Part shown: positions 8,175-16,926 of the stretch, one piece after another
Layout: each line of letters opens with the position of its first letter
How positions within the stretch are numbered: the first letter of the stretch is position 1
Source: Deltaproteobacteria bacterium
GTDB taxonomy: Bacteria; Desulfobacterota; Desulfobaccia; Desulfobaccales; 0-14-0-80-60-11
Direction: 5' to 3'
Length of the DNA: 63,610 nt
Assembly: GCA_016875015.1 (NCBI GenBank)
Contig: VGSJ01000007.1
Location: 1-63,610, forward strand
Program-made: the position numbers and the translations under genes
Notes under the pieces: model-generated
What the model was told of the DNA's origin: nothing
Databases searched by the model: none
Seen by the model: only the letters and a program-made list of their open reading frames with translations

Positions 8175-9222
8175 GGCCGGCCCGGTCTAACTGCCCCAGC
8201 TCCAGGCGGTCCAACTCCCTCAGGAGCGACCGCTGCTGGAAACTGAGGTTTTGCGGGGTGGTGACGATAACCTCGTTTACCTGATCACCCGGCGGCTGTG
8301 TGGGGGTCCCCGGCGCCCCCGCCCCGGGAAACCGGCAAGACCAGCCGGTTGGGGCGCCCTGGGGAACATTGACCCACTGATAGCCATCCAGAGTGGGGAT
8401 GCGGATGGCACAGCCCAGAGCCGCCTCGGCAAAAGAAATCTCGACCTTACAGTGGATGTCGTTGCCCACCCGGGTGAAAAAATCATGCGGGGCTACACGG
8501 ATCAGCACCAACAGGTTCCCCCGGGGGCCATTCCGGAAACCTTCGCCACCCTCCCCCATAATGCGGAAACGGGCGCCATCCCGGGTGCCCGGAGGAATTT
8601 GCAGGCGGTATTCCTTTTGCTGGGAGCGCCAACCAAGACCGCCGCAGTGCCGGCAGGGAACGGCCACGATTTTCCCCCGGCCCCGGCAGCGCTCGCACAC
8701 GGGGCCGAACCGCAAGAGACCCGGCCCTCCGAAGCGGCGGCCTCGGCCCTGGCAATCCGGGCACTCCTGGTATGCCGCGCCCGCCGCCAACCCGGTGCCT
8801 CCGCAAGGCCGGCACGGCGGCTGATGGTCCACGGCAATGACGGTCCCCATGCCTTTGATGGCAGCCACCAGGGGGATTTCCAGATCATACCGGAAATCGG
8901 CCCCTGCCGACCATGACAGGGGGGAATCATCCTGGCAGATGCCGAAAAATTCTTCAAAGACCTCCTCTTTGCCGGTAAACCGTGGTTGCCGGTAATTAGC
9001 GGCATTTCTCCGGCTGCGGCCCCTAACCTCAGCCTGGGCCCTGGCCGCCTGGATGGCCTCAAATGCGGCCGCGATCAGGCGGAACCGGGCGGCAGCTTCC
9101 GGATCACCGGGGTTGTGGTCGGGGTGGTGCCGCCGCGCCAACAGGCGGTAACGCCGGCGCACTTCCTCCAGGGTGCAGTCGGGCTTCACCCCCAAGATAC
9201 GGTAGTAATCCAGAGCAGCCAT
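8167..9222 (-). CDS. DnaJ-type co-chaperone
   Basis: This is a 351-aa Hsp40. The J domain occupies about residues 1-70 with the HPD tripeptide at 33-35, which stimulates DnaK ATPase. A zinc domain with four CxxCxGxG-type repeats (CRPCGGTG, CPDCQGRG, CERCRGRG, CRHCGGLG) follows at about 136-200. Then comes the C-terminal substrate-binding region (LQIPPGTRDGARFR). The Gly/Phe linker is short and not obvious, so this may be a second DnaJ and not the one paired with dnaK, which is absent here. It sits 2 bp after the upstream hypothetical gene and overlaps moaC by 8 bp, so it is in an operon. Confidence 0.9.
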   Translation of the reverse strand: MAALDYYRILGVKPDCTLEEVRRRYRLLARRHHPDHNPGDPEAAARFRLIAAAFEAIQAARAQAEVRGRSRRNAANYRQPRFTGKEEVFEEFFGICQDDSPLSWSAGADFRYDLEIPLVAAIKGMGTVIAVDHQPPCRPCGGTGLAAGAAYQECPDCQGRGRRFGGPGLLRFGPVCERCRGRGKIVAVPCRHCGGLGWRSQQKEYRLQIPPGTRDGARFRIMGEGGEGFRNGPRGNLLVLIRVAPHDFFTRVGNDIHCKVEISFAEAALGCAIRIPTLDGYQWVNVPQGAPTGWSCRFPGAGAPGTPTQPPGDQVNEVIVTTPQNLSFQQRSLLRELDRLELGQLDRAGHE

Positions 9223-9224
9223 AA

Positions 9225-9626
9225 TTAACGGTCCGCGGGCGTGGCCTGTCCGGCTAGAAGGCCGGCAACCATGGCGGTGTTATCGTCATCGCCGGCGATC
9301 TCGAAGGCCCGCCGGGCAAAATGGAGCTTGCCCAGAACCAGAGCCCGCTCGCCCAGCCGGCGCCAGTCTTCCGGCGCCTGGTGGCCGAGGCGCCCCAGCA
9401 GAAAAGCATCTCCCGTTTCCAGGCAGTATGCCTTGAGCTTTTCCAGTTCGTCCGCCATGCCCCCTTTTTTAAAGAACGCCAGGGCATCTTCCCGCCAGCC
9501 CAACTCCAGGAACTTCTCGCCATACTCCCGGCATAAGTCAGGGCTCAACACCTTGTCGTTGAGCAGTTGCCTTTTCTTCAGGCAGTTAGGAATTCCTTTG
9601 GGCAACGCCGGGGGAGCTTGGCTCAC
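9225..9626 (-). CDS. TPR-like helical hypothetical protein
   Basis: This is a 133-aa soluble protein with helical-pair spacing reminiscent of TPR repeats (for example EKFLELGWREDALAFFKKGG and ALVLGKLHFARRAFEIAG). I do not recognise a named family. It ends 2 bp before the dnaJ-like gene and is the first gene of this minus-strand operon, so a chaperone-associated role is possible but only inferred from position. Confidence 0.65.
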   Translation of the reverse strand: MSQAPPALPKGIPNCLKKRQLLNDKVLSPDLCREYGEKFLELGWREDALAFFKKGGMADELEKLKAYCLETGDAFLLGRLGHQAPEDWRRLGERALVLGKLHFARRAFEIAGDDDNTAMVAGLLAGQATPADR

Positions 9627-9732
9627 GGCCTAATCCTCATTGTTTGGTTTATCTATTGTTTATAAAATATCTTGGAGGGTATGTAAACCGTAATTTTCCT
9701 GGGCCTAACGGTGACGGGAGCCGGAGAAAATA

Positions 9733-9761
9733 TTGACTTTCTCTCTGGCATTCGGTATGGT
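9733..9761 (+). promoter_or_regulatory. candidate sigma-70 promoter
   Basis: TTGACT and TATGGT are separated by 17 bp, about 160 bp upstream of the hypothetical gene at 9921. The 9627-9920 gap shows no gene. Confidence 0.4.
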
Positions 9762-9920
9762 AAACACGTCTTATAGATTTTACTTAATCATTTCGGGAGC
9801 TTCAGGCTGACGGCGCGGCAAGCCCCCAGGTGAGGCCGGTTCGTGGGCAGCCGCCAGGCACAGGAGGCTCTCGCGGTGCAGGTCCAAGCGCCACGCCATC
9901 GGCCATAAGATAGCGGACTC

Positions 9921-10553
9921 ATGTTTAAACGCCTGCTGGAGCGGTTTCGCCAGGATCGAGGTCTCCACAAGGCCACGGTGCGCGTCGACTTCTCCCCCCA
10001 GAACCAGGTTACCCCCCATATCTTGTGGTTGAGCAGCAACGCCCCCGAAGCCGATACCGTCCCCCTGATTCTCCTGGTTTATGCCCGCATCCTCTATGAA
10101 CTGGCGGAATTGAACGAAGGCCGGGTGGCCCGGGAACTGATCCGCTTCCTGGATCAGGTCTGCGACCGGGTGCTGGACAGCGACGGCCCGCCCCGGCGGC
10201 CCCGCCTGCCCCTGGGCCAATTGCAACTGGGGGCCGAGCCCGGCCAGCCCGCGACCAAGTCTTACCAAGCGGAATTCTACGAGTTCGCCGCGGGCGGCTT
10301 TCGCCTGGATTTCCAGGGGAGTATCGGGAAAGAGGGCTTTTTCCTGCCCGGGGCCTTTCTGGCCCTGCTGCAATCCTGCCTGGACCACCTGGGGGATGAC
10401 GCCCTGCGCCGCCTGACCCTGGGGCTGGTGCGCCTCCACCTCTACTACCGCTATCGCCGGGATTTCTGGGAAGGGGGCGCGCTCACGTCCGGCCCGGCCT
10501 TCGCCCTGGGCACCGAGGAAATCCGCCCCGAAGCGGCCACCCCGGAAGTTTGA
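9921..10553 (+). CDS. hypothetical protein
   Basis: This is a 210-aa predicted cytoplasmic protein without recognisable motifs. The N-terminus is basic (MFKRLLERFRQDRG). A helical middle (ILLVYARILYELAEL) follows, then a linker rich in Pro and Arg, then a second helical block near the end. There is no signal peptide. The ribosome-binding site is poor, and a slightly different start is possible. GC-rich codon use agrees with the surrounding chromosome. It is a single gene between a divergent operon and the mqsRA module. Confidence 0.6.
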   Translation: MFKRLLERFRQDRGLHKATVRVDFSPQNQVTPHILWLSSNAPEADTVPLILLVYARILYELAELNEGRVARELIRFLDQVCDRVLDSDGPPRRPRLPLGQLQLGAEPGQPATKSYQAEFYEFAAGGFRLDFQGSIGKEGFFLPGAFLALLQSCLDHLGDDALRRLTLGLVRLHLYYRYRRDFWEGGALTSGPAFALGTEEIRPEAATPEV

Positions 10554-10793
10554 GGCCGGGGAACTGAAACAATGTCGAAAGTTCCCCGTAGCATCACCGC
10601 AGCCGACCGGGCTAAAATCGCCGTCTGGGAAGTTTAAGGGCGATTTCGATTTTCGCGTTTACGGTTTACGGCGCCGGAACTGCGGTATTTGATCGGAGTT
10701 TTTCAGACTGTGCCACTCCAAGCCTGATTAAAAGGAATGTATCTGGAGCATTCAGCATATCGTAATTCCACGGACCTCCCCCCCAAAACCCAC

Positions 10794-10821
10794 TTGACAA
10801 TACACCACAAAGGTGTAAAAT
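10794..10821 (+). promoter_or_regulatory. mqsRA promoter with palindromic operator
   Basis: TTGACA (10794-10799) and TAAAAT (10816-10821) are 16 bp apart. The palindrome TACACC-ACAAA-GGTGTA (about 10801-10817) fills the spacer. A repressor bound there would block polymerase, as MqsA does at its own operon. A start site from this -10 would fall after the GTG at 10822, so either another -10 is used or translation starts later. Confidence 0.6.
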
Positions 10822-11142
10822 GTGACCGAGAAGCGCCAACCTACCTACGACCTGGCAGCCTTCAAGGCGGCGTTTAGCCGCATGGAAGGGCTGGCCGTTA
10901 CCGGCACGGCGCTAAGGAGTGCCGCCGCTCTGGGATTTGGGCGAGCCGAGATCGTGGCCACGATCCAGACCATGCAACGGGAGCACTTTTACAAGTCCAT
11001 GACGGCCTATGCCGATCACCGGCTTTGGCAGGACGTTTATCACGTACCCTCATCGGTTGGGGTGCTGTATGTCAAGTTTACCGCGGATGTGTTAACTGAG
11101 TTTTTGATGCTCTCGTTCAAGGAGAAAGACCATGAAGGCTAA
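10822..11142 (+). CDS. mqsR: MqsR-family mRNA interferase toxin
   Basis: MqsR is a RelE-fold endoribonuclease that cuts mRNA, mainly at GCU in E. coli, when its antitoxin is lost. The 106-aa frame matches the family length. It has the characteristic segment HFYKSMTAYADHRLWQDVY, and the C-terminus ends FLMLSFKEKDHEG, like the SFKEK end of E. coli MqsR. The GTG start gives VTEKRQPTYDL, which lines up with the usual MEKR beginning. It overlaps the antitoxin gene by 11 bp, in the unusual toxin-first order that is standard for mqsRA. Identification by motif and context is strong. Confidence 0.9.
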   Translation: MTEKRQPTYDLAAFKAAFSRMEGLAVTGTALRSAAALGFGRAEIVATIQTMQREHFYKSMTAYADHRLWQDVYHVPSSVGVLYVKFTADVLTEFLMLSFKEKDHEG

Positions 11143-11584
11143 TCCCGTCTGTCCGAAAACGGGTGTGCCGATGCACCGCGGGGTGCGCCCCATGACGTTG
11201 ACTTATAAAGCCGAGTCGATCACTTTTGAGATGCCCGGCTGGTATTGCGGCGAGTGCGAGGAGAGCGTGCACACCGGCAAGGACATGCAGGTATCCGACC
11301 GCAGGTTGAATCGGCTGAAAGCGCTGGGCGAAGGGTTGCTGACCCCGGAGAATATCCGGCGCATCCGTCAGAAACTTCGTCTTTCTCAGGAGGCTGCCGG
11401 GCTGCTGATTGGCGGCGGGCCGCGGGCCTTCCAGAAATACGAAAGCGGCGACCTGCTGCCGAGCCGGGCGATCAGCAGCGCCTTGGTTCTCCTCGATCAC
11501 GACCCGGACAGCCTATCGGTTCTGAAAGAATGGCAGGACGCGAGCCAGTCCCCTACCCCCCCACCCGCCGAACCTCAGCTTTGA
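11132..11584 (+). CDS. mqsA: MqsA-family antitoxin
   Basis: MqsA neutralises MqsR and represses the operon. The 150-aa protein has the two-domain layout: an N-terminal zinc domain with cysteines at CPKTG and WYCGECEE, and a C-terminal Xre-type helix-turn-helix (RIRQKLRLSQEAAGLLIGGG, then FQKYESGDLLPS). The latter would bind the palindrome ahead of mqsR. A proline-rich tail follows. Its 3' end overlaps the convergent higA gene by 10 bp, so transcription of the two could interfere. Confidence 0.92.
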   Translation: MKANPVCPKTGVPMHRGVRPMTLTYKAESITFEMPGWYCGECEESVHTGKDMQVSDRRLNRLKALGEGLLTPENIRRIRQKLRLSQEAAGLLIGGGPRAFQKYESGDLLPSRAISSALVLLDHDPDSLSVLKEWQDASQSPTPPPAEPQL

Positions 11585-11910
11585 GGTATTAAAGGCTCCA
11601 TATTCGGATCGTTTTTCGTCCTGGCGCCGCGGTGCGGCTGAGGGATTTTTTGCAGGGCATCGCCGATTGCCTGGGCCGCCAGCCGCAGCTCGTAGTTTTT
11701 TTGCAGGTTCATCCAGATATTCGGGCCCGTGCCGAACCACCGGCCGAGGCGCAAGGCCGTATCCCCCGAGATGCCACGCTTGCCGCGGATGATCTCGGTG
11801 ATCCGGTTCGTCGGCACCCCCAATTCTTTGGCCAGTTCGTTGGCACTCATGCCCAGCGCCTCCAACTCATCGGCCAGGTGCTCCCCTGGATGGATGATTA
11901 AGCGTGCCAT
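11575..11910 (-). CDS. higA: HigA-family antitoxin, no HigB partner
   Basis: This is a 111-aa Xre-family DNA-binding antitoxin. The N-terminus HPGEHLADELEALGMSANELA and the helix-turn-helix segment VPTNRITEIIRGKRGIS are diagnostic, and the conserved WFGTGPNIWMNLQKNYEL follows. HigA normally lies just downstream of higB, but the 250 bp upstream contain only repeats and no RelE-type toxin. A strong Shine-Dalgarno (AGGAGGTG) precedes the ATG. The gene is therefore either an orphan regulator or the survivor of a decayed module. Confidence 0.9.
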   Translation of the reverse strand: MARLIIHPGEHLADELEALGMSANELAKELGVPTNRITEIIRGKRGISGDTALRLGRWFGTGPNIWMNLQKNYELRLAAQAIGDALQKIPQPHRGARTKNDPNMEPLIPQS

Positions 11911-11923
11911 AAGTCACCTCCTA

Positions 11924-11943
11924 ATGATAGTGGTCCGTATCAT
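11924..11943 (-). promoter_or_regulatory. probable HigA operator
   Basis: ATGATA and TATCAT form a perfect inverted pair with an 8-bp spacer, 14 bp upstream of the higA start. Read on the minus strand it overlaps a TATGAT -10-like box. This is the arrangement expected for autorepression. Confidence 0.6.
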
Positions 11944-11956
11944 AATTAAGTGGCCG

Positions 11957-12059
11957 TACAATTCCCTCCCCCTTGATGGGGGAGGGTTAGGGTGGGGGTG
12001 GAGAAGTATTTCAGCCCCCCCTAACCCCCTCCCACCCGGGAAGGGAGGAAAAAATTGTC
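11957..12059. repeat. CCTCCCCC/GGGGGAGG repeat element
   Basis: The arms ACAATTCCCTCCC and GGGAGGAAAAAATTGT bracket a C/G-run palindrome. A stretch of about 35 bp (CCTCCCCCTTGATGGGGGAGG and following) recurs inverted at about 46150-46190. It sits where a higB gene would be expected. Confidence 0.65.
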
Positions 12060-12183
12060 TACCTCATTTATGAAATACTTTATGTTATACCAGATTATAT
12101 GTTATACGTACAGCGTATAATTTAAAGACCCTTTTAGGAAAATATCGGCAAGGATACCCGGTAAAGCGGACGGGCGCAGCTTT

Positions 12184-12768
12184 TCAGGCCGACAGGCGCT
12201 GGAGCAGGCTGGCTTTGATGCGGTCGAATTCTTCGGGGCTGATGACGCCTTCGTCCCTGAGACGGATGAACTCTCCCAGCTCCTCCCGGAGGCGTTCCGG
12301 CGGCAGCCAGGCGAGGGGTTCGGCGGCCTCGGCCGAAAGGGCGTCGGGGGACGCCAGGGCCAGGGGCTGGGGCCGCCCCGGGGGAAGGGTGGCCTGGGTC
12401 AGGCGGTGGGCCCCCGCGTAGCGCAGGGTGAAAATCCCGTTCATCAGGGAGATTTCCACGTCCTTGCCGCTCTGGGTGGCCTCCCGCATCAGGTCCTGAA
12501 AGTCGCCGGTCTGGGCCGCCATCCTGGCCTTGAGGCTGTTCCAGCGGCGGAAAAGGCGCCAGACGATGTAGGCGCACAGCCCCGCAAACCCTGCGAAAAT
12601 CCAGGCGCTGAAGCCCAGGACCCCGGTGAGCCACACCAGGCCGATGATGAGAATGAAGGGAATGGCGATGAGAAAGATCAGCAGGCTGTAAAAATTGGCC
12701 AGATTCCCCAGGGACGAGACCGCGGGGTCCGGCGGATCTTTCTTAAAGCGGGAGAAGAATTTGCCCAT
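12184..12768 (-). CDS. membrane protein with C-terminal SHOCT domain
   Basis: This is a 194-aa protein with two adjacent hydrophobic helices (about residues 26-50 and 52-71). A cytosolic charged region and a C-terminal SHOCT-type motif (LGEFIRLRDEGVISPEEFDRIK) follow. SHOCT is a short domain common at protein ends and linked to oligomerisation; the family function is unknown. The N-terminus MGKFFSRFKKDPPDP is basic, so the N-terminus is probably inside. The gene is monocistronic by spacing. Confidence 0.75.
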   Translation of the reverse strand: MGKFFSRFKKDPPDPAVSSLGNLANFYSLLIFLIAIPFILIIGLVWLTGVLGFSAWIFAGFAGLCAYIVWRLFRRWNSLKARMAAQTGDFQDLMREATQSGKDVEISLMNGIFTLRYAGAHRLTQATLPPGRPQPLALASPDALSAEAAEPLAWLPPERLREELGEFIRLRDEGVISPEEFDRIKASLLQRLSA

Positions 12769-12943
12769 GTTGTCGTTCCCGAGGCAGGTTTAAACCGAAG
12801 TACCTTAAGGGTACCATTTTTGCGCCAAGTTGCAAGCCGGGGGCCGGGGGTTCAGCCGGGGGTGGAGGCGCCCCGGTGGCCTTTTAATTCCGGTTTCCAA
12901 GCAGTAATACCTGTTCCATCGGAACACCCGAAACGATGAAAAG

Positions 12944-13067
12944 CCAGTGGGGCGGGCCTCCGTGCCCGCCGCGGCCATAAGCTCATGGTGCGTCGGATGC
13001 ACCCTCCAGAAGACTTTTTCCTATCCAGGGGTAGGGGCGGGGCGGGCACGGAGGCCCGCCCCACTGG
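12944..13067. repeat. 124-bp element with 27-bp perfect inverted ends
   Basis: The left arm (12944-12970) starts CCAGTGGGGCGGGCC and the right arm (13041-13067) is its exact inverse. A GGTGCGTC/GATGCACC pair lies between them. Together with simple sequence it fills most of the 312-bp gap (12769-13080), where I see no gene. Confidence 0.8.
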
Positions 13068-13080
13068 AACCCGGTGAGCT

Positions 13081-14493
13081 TCACCCCGCCTTGAAGAAGG
13101 CCTGATAGGCCTTGAAGGTCATGTACAGGTCGGCCTTGGAGGCCACCTCAAAGGGCGAGTGCATGGAGAGTAACGGGGTCCCGCAGTCGATGATCTCCAT
13201 GCCGTACACCGCCAGGAACTTGGCGATGGTGCCGCCGCCGCCTTCGTCCACCTTGCCCAACTCCCCCGCCTGCCAGACGACCCCGTGCTCATTGAAGATG
13301 CGGCGAATCCAGGCGACATATTCGGCATTGGCGTCGCTGGTGGAGTACTTGCCGCCGCTGCCGCCGTATTTGTGGAAGCAGACCCCGTAGCCCAGGCGGG
13401 CGGCGTTCCGCTTTTCGTGCACTTCGGGGAAATCCGGGTCCAATGCCCCGGTGACGTCGGCCGACAGGGCCTTGCTGGCCATGAGCACCCGGCGCCGGGC
13501 CTGGGGGCTTTCGCCCTGGCGTTCCAGGAGGATCTCCACCATCTCGTTCAAAAGGAAGCTCCTGGCCCCGGTGTTGCCTTCGCTGCCGATTTCCTCTTTG
13601 TCGTAGAACAGGGCCAGGCAGGTGTGCTCCGGCTCCTTCAGGTCCAGAAGGGCGGCCAGGGCGGCATAGGCGCAGGACCGGTCATCCTGGCCGTACCCCC
13701 CCACCAGGCTGCGGTCCCAGCCCAGGTCCCGGGCGGGCCCGGCCGGCACCACCTCGAGTTCGGCGCTGATCAGGTCCTCCTCCTGGATGCCGTAATGGTC
13801 TTCCAGGTACTTTAAGAGGTGGAGCTTGACGCGCTCCTTGGTGTCGGCGTCTCCCAGGGGGAGGGACCCCACCAAAACATTAAGCTTTTCCCCCTCGAAG
13901 GCGTCGGTCACTTTCTTGTCCATCTGGGTTTTGCGGGCCAGGTGGGGCAAGAGGTCCAGCACGGAAAAGACCGGGTCATGGGGGTCCTCGCCGATGCTGA
14001 ACTGCACCCGGCTGCCGTCGGCCTTGATGACCACCCCGTGGATGGCCAGGGGCCGGGCCAGCCACTGGTATTTCTTGATGCCGCCGTAGTAGTGGGTCTT
14101 TAAAAAGGCCAGGTCCGTGTCTTCATACAGGGGGTACTGTTTCAGGTCCAGGCGGGGCGAGTCGATGTGGGAGGCCACCAGGCGGAGCCCCTCGGTAAGG
14201 GGCCGGCGGCCCTGAACCACTAAAACGATGTTCTTGCCCCGGTAATTATAATAACCCCGGGGACCGATTTCCTTTCCGGCCAGGTCCACAAAGCCCAAGG
14301 CCTTGGCCTGGCGTTCGATCTCCACCACCGCCTCCCGTTCCGTCTTGGCCCGGTCCAAAAAAGTCTTGTAATGCTCGCCATAGGCGAAGATGGCCGCCCG
14401 TTCGGCCTGATCCACCTGGTCCCACACCAGTTTGGGGGTTACGGCCAGGCGGTCCCGCAGTTGTTTCAGTTCGTCTTTTTCCTGGACCTCCAT
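13081..14493 (-). CDS. M18-family aminopeptidase
   Basis: M18 enzymes are dodecameric dizinc aminopeptidases, often acting on acidic N-terminal residues in the cytoplasm. The 470-aa protein has the family blocks in order. These are SHIDSPRLDLK (first metal His/Asp region), the GEDPHDPVFSVLDLLPHLA segment, YGQDDRSCAYAAL (bridging Asp), YDKEEIGSEGNTGA (catalytic Glu pair), SADVTGALDPDF, and a C-terminal SMHSPFEV with the last metal ligand. The long N-terminal helix and lack of a signal peptide fit an intracellular enzyme. A bacterial name (apeA/apeB type) cannot be fixed, so no symbol is given. Confidence 0.93.
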   Translation of the reverse strand: MEVQEKDELKQLRDRLAVTPKLVWDQVDQAERAAIFAYGEHYKTFLDRAKTEREAVVEIERQAKALGFVDLAGKEIGPRGYYNYRGKNIVLVVQGRRPLTEGLRLVASHIDSPRLDLKQYPLYEDTDLAFLKTHYYGGIKKYQWLARPLAIHGVVIKADGSRVQFSIGEDPHDPVFSVLDLLPHLARKTQMDKKVTDAFEGEKLNVLVGSLPLGDADTKERVKLHLLKYLEDHYGIQEEDLISAELEVVPAGPARDLGWDRSLVGGYGQDDRSCAYAALAALLDLKEPEHTCLALFYDKEEIGSEGNTGARSFLLNEMVEILLERQGESPQARRRVLMASKALSADVTGALDPDFPEVHEKRNAARLGYGVCFHKYGGSGGKYSTSDANAEYVAWIRRIFNEHGVVWQAGELGKVDEGGGGTIAKFLAVYGMEIIDCGTPLLSMHSPFEVASKADLYMTFKAYQAFFKAG

Positions 14494-14522
14494 ATTTTAG
14501 TACGCCCTCCTATATTTTCTCT

Positions 14523-14906
14523 TTAAATCCGAAAGACTTTCCCGACCCACTCGTCATATTCTTCAGTATGTTCAGAATGGTATGGGCCATGAATAGTCCC
14601 GTAACATCCCTTGCTTTCGACTATACGATCCATTCCTTTAGATATCCATTGCACATAAACACGCCCATCTTCTCCGTCAACCTCTTTTATTTTTCCTATT
14701 GCCTTTATCCGAATATTTGGTGAACCTTGTCCAAGCATAGATTTTATGGCGATCCTATCATTTTTCTTCATCTGACGACGCATTTCCGCAAGGCCCGGCT
14801 GGTCCTTATCGCTATATCCCATTTCCCAGTAGCCACGTTTCACAAAAGTATCATACATGTCGTCTCCTGCCCAATTAGCTCCTACCACCCAATAATTTCT
14901 GTTCAT
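14523..14906 (-). CDS. AT-rich hypothetical protein, possible PUA/EVE-like fold
   Basis: This is a 127-aa protein beginning NRNYWVVGANWAGDDMYDTF, with KNDRIAIKS in the middle and IKAIGKIKEV after it. The alternation of strands and the WVVGANW start recall the EVE/PUA-like modules found alone or at the N-terminus of McrB-type restriction proteins. This is a fold guess only. AAGGAG lies 9 nt before the ATG. Base composition is distinctly more AT-rich than the aminopeptidase gene next to it, suggesting a foreign origin. Confidence 0.55.
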   Translation of the reverse strand: MNRNYWVVGANWAGDDMYDTFVKRGYWEMGYSDKDQPGLAEMRRQMKKNDRIAIKSMLGQGSPNIRIKAIGKIKEVDGEDGRVYVQWISKGMDRIVESKGCYGTIHGPYHSEHTEEYDEWVGKVFRI

Positions 14907-15028
14907 GTTTGCAATCTCCTTTTATGGGTTTAACATGGCTAATGAATAATGAGGCTTTTTGACAATTCCCCCCTAATATGTATTATTCATGAGGAGCCTT
15001 TAAAAGGGAATGTGCAACCGCAGTAACC

Positions 15029-15077
15029 GTAGGGCGCGTCTTACGCGCCGCTTTATGGTGCGTAAGACGCACCCTAC
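15029..15077. repeat. GTAGGGCGCGTC...GACGCACCCTAC palindromic repeat
   Basis: This 49-bp double palindrome has matching GTAGGG/CCCTAC ends. It is the same family as 42340-42387 and the degenerate copy at 1435-1487. Confidence 0.8.
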
Positions 15078-15163
15078 TTTGGTCTCGACAATGTTCCAGA
15101 TTATATTTTCTTCATTGCCCTTATTTGGCCCAAAGGCCATGTGCTGTGGGTAGGAAAAACGCC

Positions 15164-15229
15164 AAGCGGCCAGGGACGGCCGCTCCACCACGTTTATTAT
15201 TCTGGTGGGGCGGGCCTCTGTGCCCGCCA
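15164..15229. repeat. GGCCAGGGACGGCC and GGGCGGGCCTC repeat pair
   Basis: Two palindromic modules recur in the same combination, in the opposite order, at 32691-32747. Confidence 0.65.
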
Positions 15230-15349
15230 TCACGCCTTAAATGCATTTTTCAGGTTTACGTTATGTTCTTTTCCGTATGACCTTGGCTAGTAAATAACAT
15301 GATTCTCCCCAAGAAACAACGGTGTGGGACGATTTTAGCCCGGAGACGG

Positions 15350-15378
15350 TTGACTTAAGCAGGGAAAGTTAATAGATT
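15350..15378 (+). promoter_or_regulatory. promoter for tRNA-Leu
   Basis: TTGACT and TAGATT are spaced by 17 bp, ending 22 bp before the tRNA. Confidence 0.55.
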
Positions 15379-15400
15379 TATTAGATGAATCGGCAACGTT

Positions 15401-15482
15401 GCGAGAGTGGCGGAATTTGGCAGACGCACTGGGTTTAGGGTCCAGCGGGTAAACCGTGGGGGTTCGAGTCCCCCCTCTCGCA
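15401..15482 (+). tRNA. tRNA-Leu (anticodon TAG)
   Basis: The acceptor stem GCGAGAG pairs with CTCTCGC. The anticodon stem CTGGG/TCCAG holds the loop TTTAGGG with anticodon TAG. A long variable arm fits class II tRNA-Leu. The T-arm is GGGGGTTCGAGTCCCCC. CCA is not encoded; the sequence reads ACA after the acceptor stem. Confidence 0.95.
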
Positions 15483-15566
15483 CACCTGAACCGGGGAAAG
15501 CCGGATCAGGGGTATTTACTCCTGAATAATGTTGTTAAATTAACTGAAAGATTGTGAGCTAAGAAA

Positions 15567-16925
15567 ATGACCGAAAGCGCCTTAAGGGTGGAGATCGAGA
15601 ATCTCAGCGAAGTCAAAAGGAAATTAAAGATTGAGGTCCCCTCCACCGAGGTGACCCAGGAAGTGGACCGGGCCTACCGGGAATTGGGGAAGCAGGCCAA
15701 AGTCAAAGGCTTCCGGCCGGGCAAGGTGCCGCGGTCCGTCCTTGAAATGTATTACCGTAAAGAGATAGACCATGATGTGTCCGAAATCCTGGTGCGCCGT
15801 TCCCTGGCAGAGGCCCTGAAGGACAAGGGTCTGGAAGCCATCAACCTGAGTTGGCCGGAGCCTGCGCCCCCGGTGGTGACCGGGGAGGATTACTGCTATA
15901 GTGTGGAGTTGGAGGTCGCCCCCGAGTTTACCGCCGAGGACTATCTGGCCCTGACGCTGGAGGCGCCGGAAGTGGTGGTGGACGACGCGGAGGTGGAGGC
16001 CCGCCTGGAGGAGATCCGGCAGGCCAACGCCCTCTTGAAACCCCCGGCGGACGACCGGGGCGCCCGGGAGGGGGACTTCGTGGTCCTGGACCACCAGGCC
16101 CACTTCGCGGGGCAGCCGGTGGAAGGCGGCAAGTCGGAAGGCGCCTACCTGGAGGTGGGGAGCGGCCAGTTCAACGCCGAGTTCGAGGGCAACCTGGTGG
16201 GGCTTAAGGCCGGAGCCGAAGCGCGCTTCCCCGTGTCCCTGCCGGATGATTTCGCCAATCCCCTCATCGCCGGCAAGGTGATCGACTTCCAGGTGAAGGT
16301 CCATGAAGTGAAGGAGAAAGTGGTGCCTGAACTGGACGACACCTTCGCCCGGAACCTGGGGGGCAACTTTCAAACCTTGGCTGACTTGCGCACCGCCGTG
16401 CGAGAGGATATTATTAAGACAAAGGAACGGGAGCGGCAGGCCTCCCTGGAAAATCAGGTGGCGGATCGGTTGCTGGCCCGCCATCAATTCGAGGCGCCGC
16501 CCTCCCTGGTCACCCAGGAACAAGCGAACATGTTGCGGGACCAAATGGACCGCTTCAGCCAGCACGGCATGAACACGGCCAAGATGGACACGACCAGGAT
16601 GCTGGAGGTCATGAAACCCATGGCCGAGCGCCGGGTGCGGGTCAGGCTGGTGCTGTCCCGCATCGCCGACCAGGAGAACCTGGCGGTGGACGAAGCCGAA
16701 ATGGATGCCGCCCTGGCCCGGATCGCGGTCAACAACCGCCGGGACGTGGCCGAAATCAAGAAGTTTTATGAGGAACACGATCTGCTGGGGGCCCTCCGGC
16801 GGACGCTCTTAGACGAAAAGACCATGAAACTGTTGCTGGATAAAGCTGAGATCAGCACGGTTTTTCGCCCTGCCGGAACCGAGGGGGCCACAGAGGCGGA
16901 GGAACTTGAACTTGAAAAGGAGTAG
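15567..16925 (+). CDS. tig: trigger factor
   Basis: Trigger factor is the ribosome-docked chaperone and peptidyl-prolyl isomerase that meets nascent chains. The 452-aa protein has the ribosome-binding N-terminal domain with the signature loop GFRPGKVPR (about 48-56). An FKBP-type isomerase domain (about 160-245, [16 protein letters not shown] and [12 protein letters not shown]) follows, then the long helical C-terminal cradle. It is the first gene of tig-clpP-clpX-lon. clpP starts 1 bp after its stop, so chaperone and protease subunits are made from one transcript. Confidence 0.97.
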   Translation: MTESALRVEIENLSEVKRKLKIEVPSTEVTQEVDRAYRELGKQAKVKGFRPGKVPRSVLEMYYRKEIDHDVSEILVRRSLAEALKDKGLEAINLSWPEPAPPVVTGEDYCYSVELEVAPEFTAEDYLALTLEAPEVVVDDAEVEARLEEIRQANALLKPPADDRGAREGDFVVLDHQAHFAGQPVEGGKSEGAYLEVGSGQFNAEFEGNLVGLKAGAEARFPVSLPDDFANPLIAGKVIDFQVKVHEVKEKVVPELDDTFARNLGGNFQTLADLRTAVREDIIKTKERERQASLENQVADRLLARHQFEAPPSLVTQEQANMLRDQMDRFSQHGMNTAKMDTTRMLEVMKPMAERRVRVRLVLSRIADQENLAVDEAEMDAALARIAVNNRRDVAEIKKFYEEHDLLGALRRTLLDEKTMKLLLDKAEISTVFRPAGTEGATEAEELELEKE

Positions 16926-16926
16926 C

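Larger units (their letters stand above)
14907..15349. other. gene-free stretch with dispersed repeats
   Basis: There is no supported gene. It contains the palindromic repeats at 15029-15077 and 15164-15229, separated by unremarkable AT-richer sequence. Confidence 0.6.
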
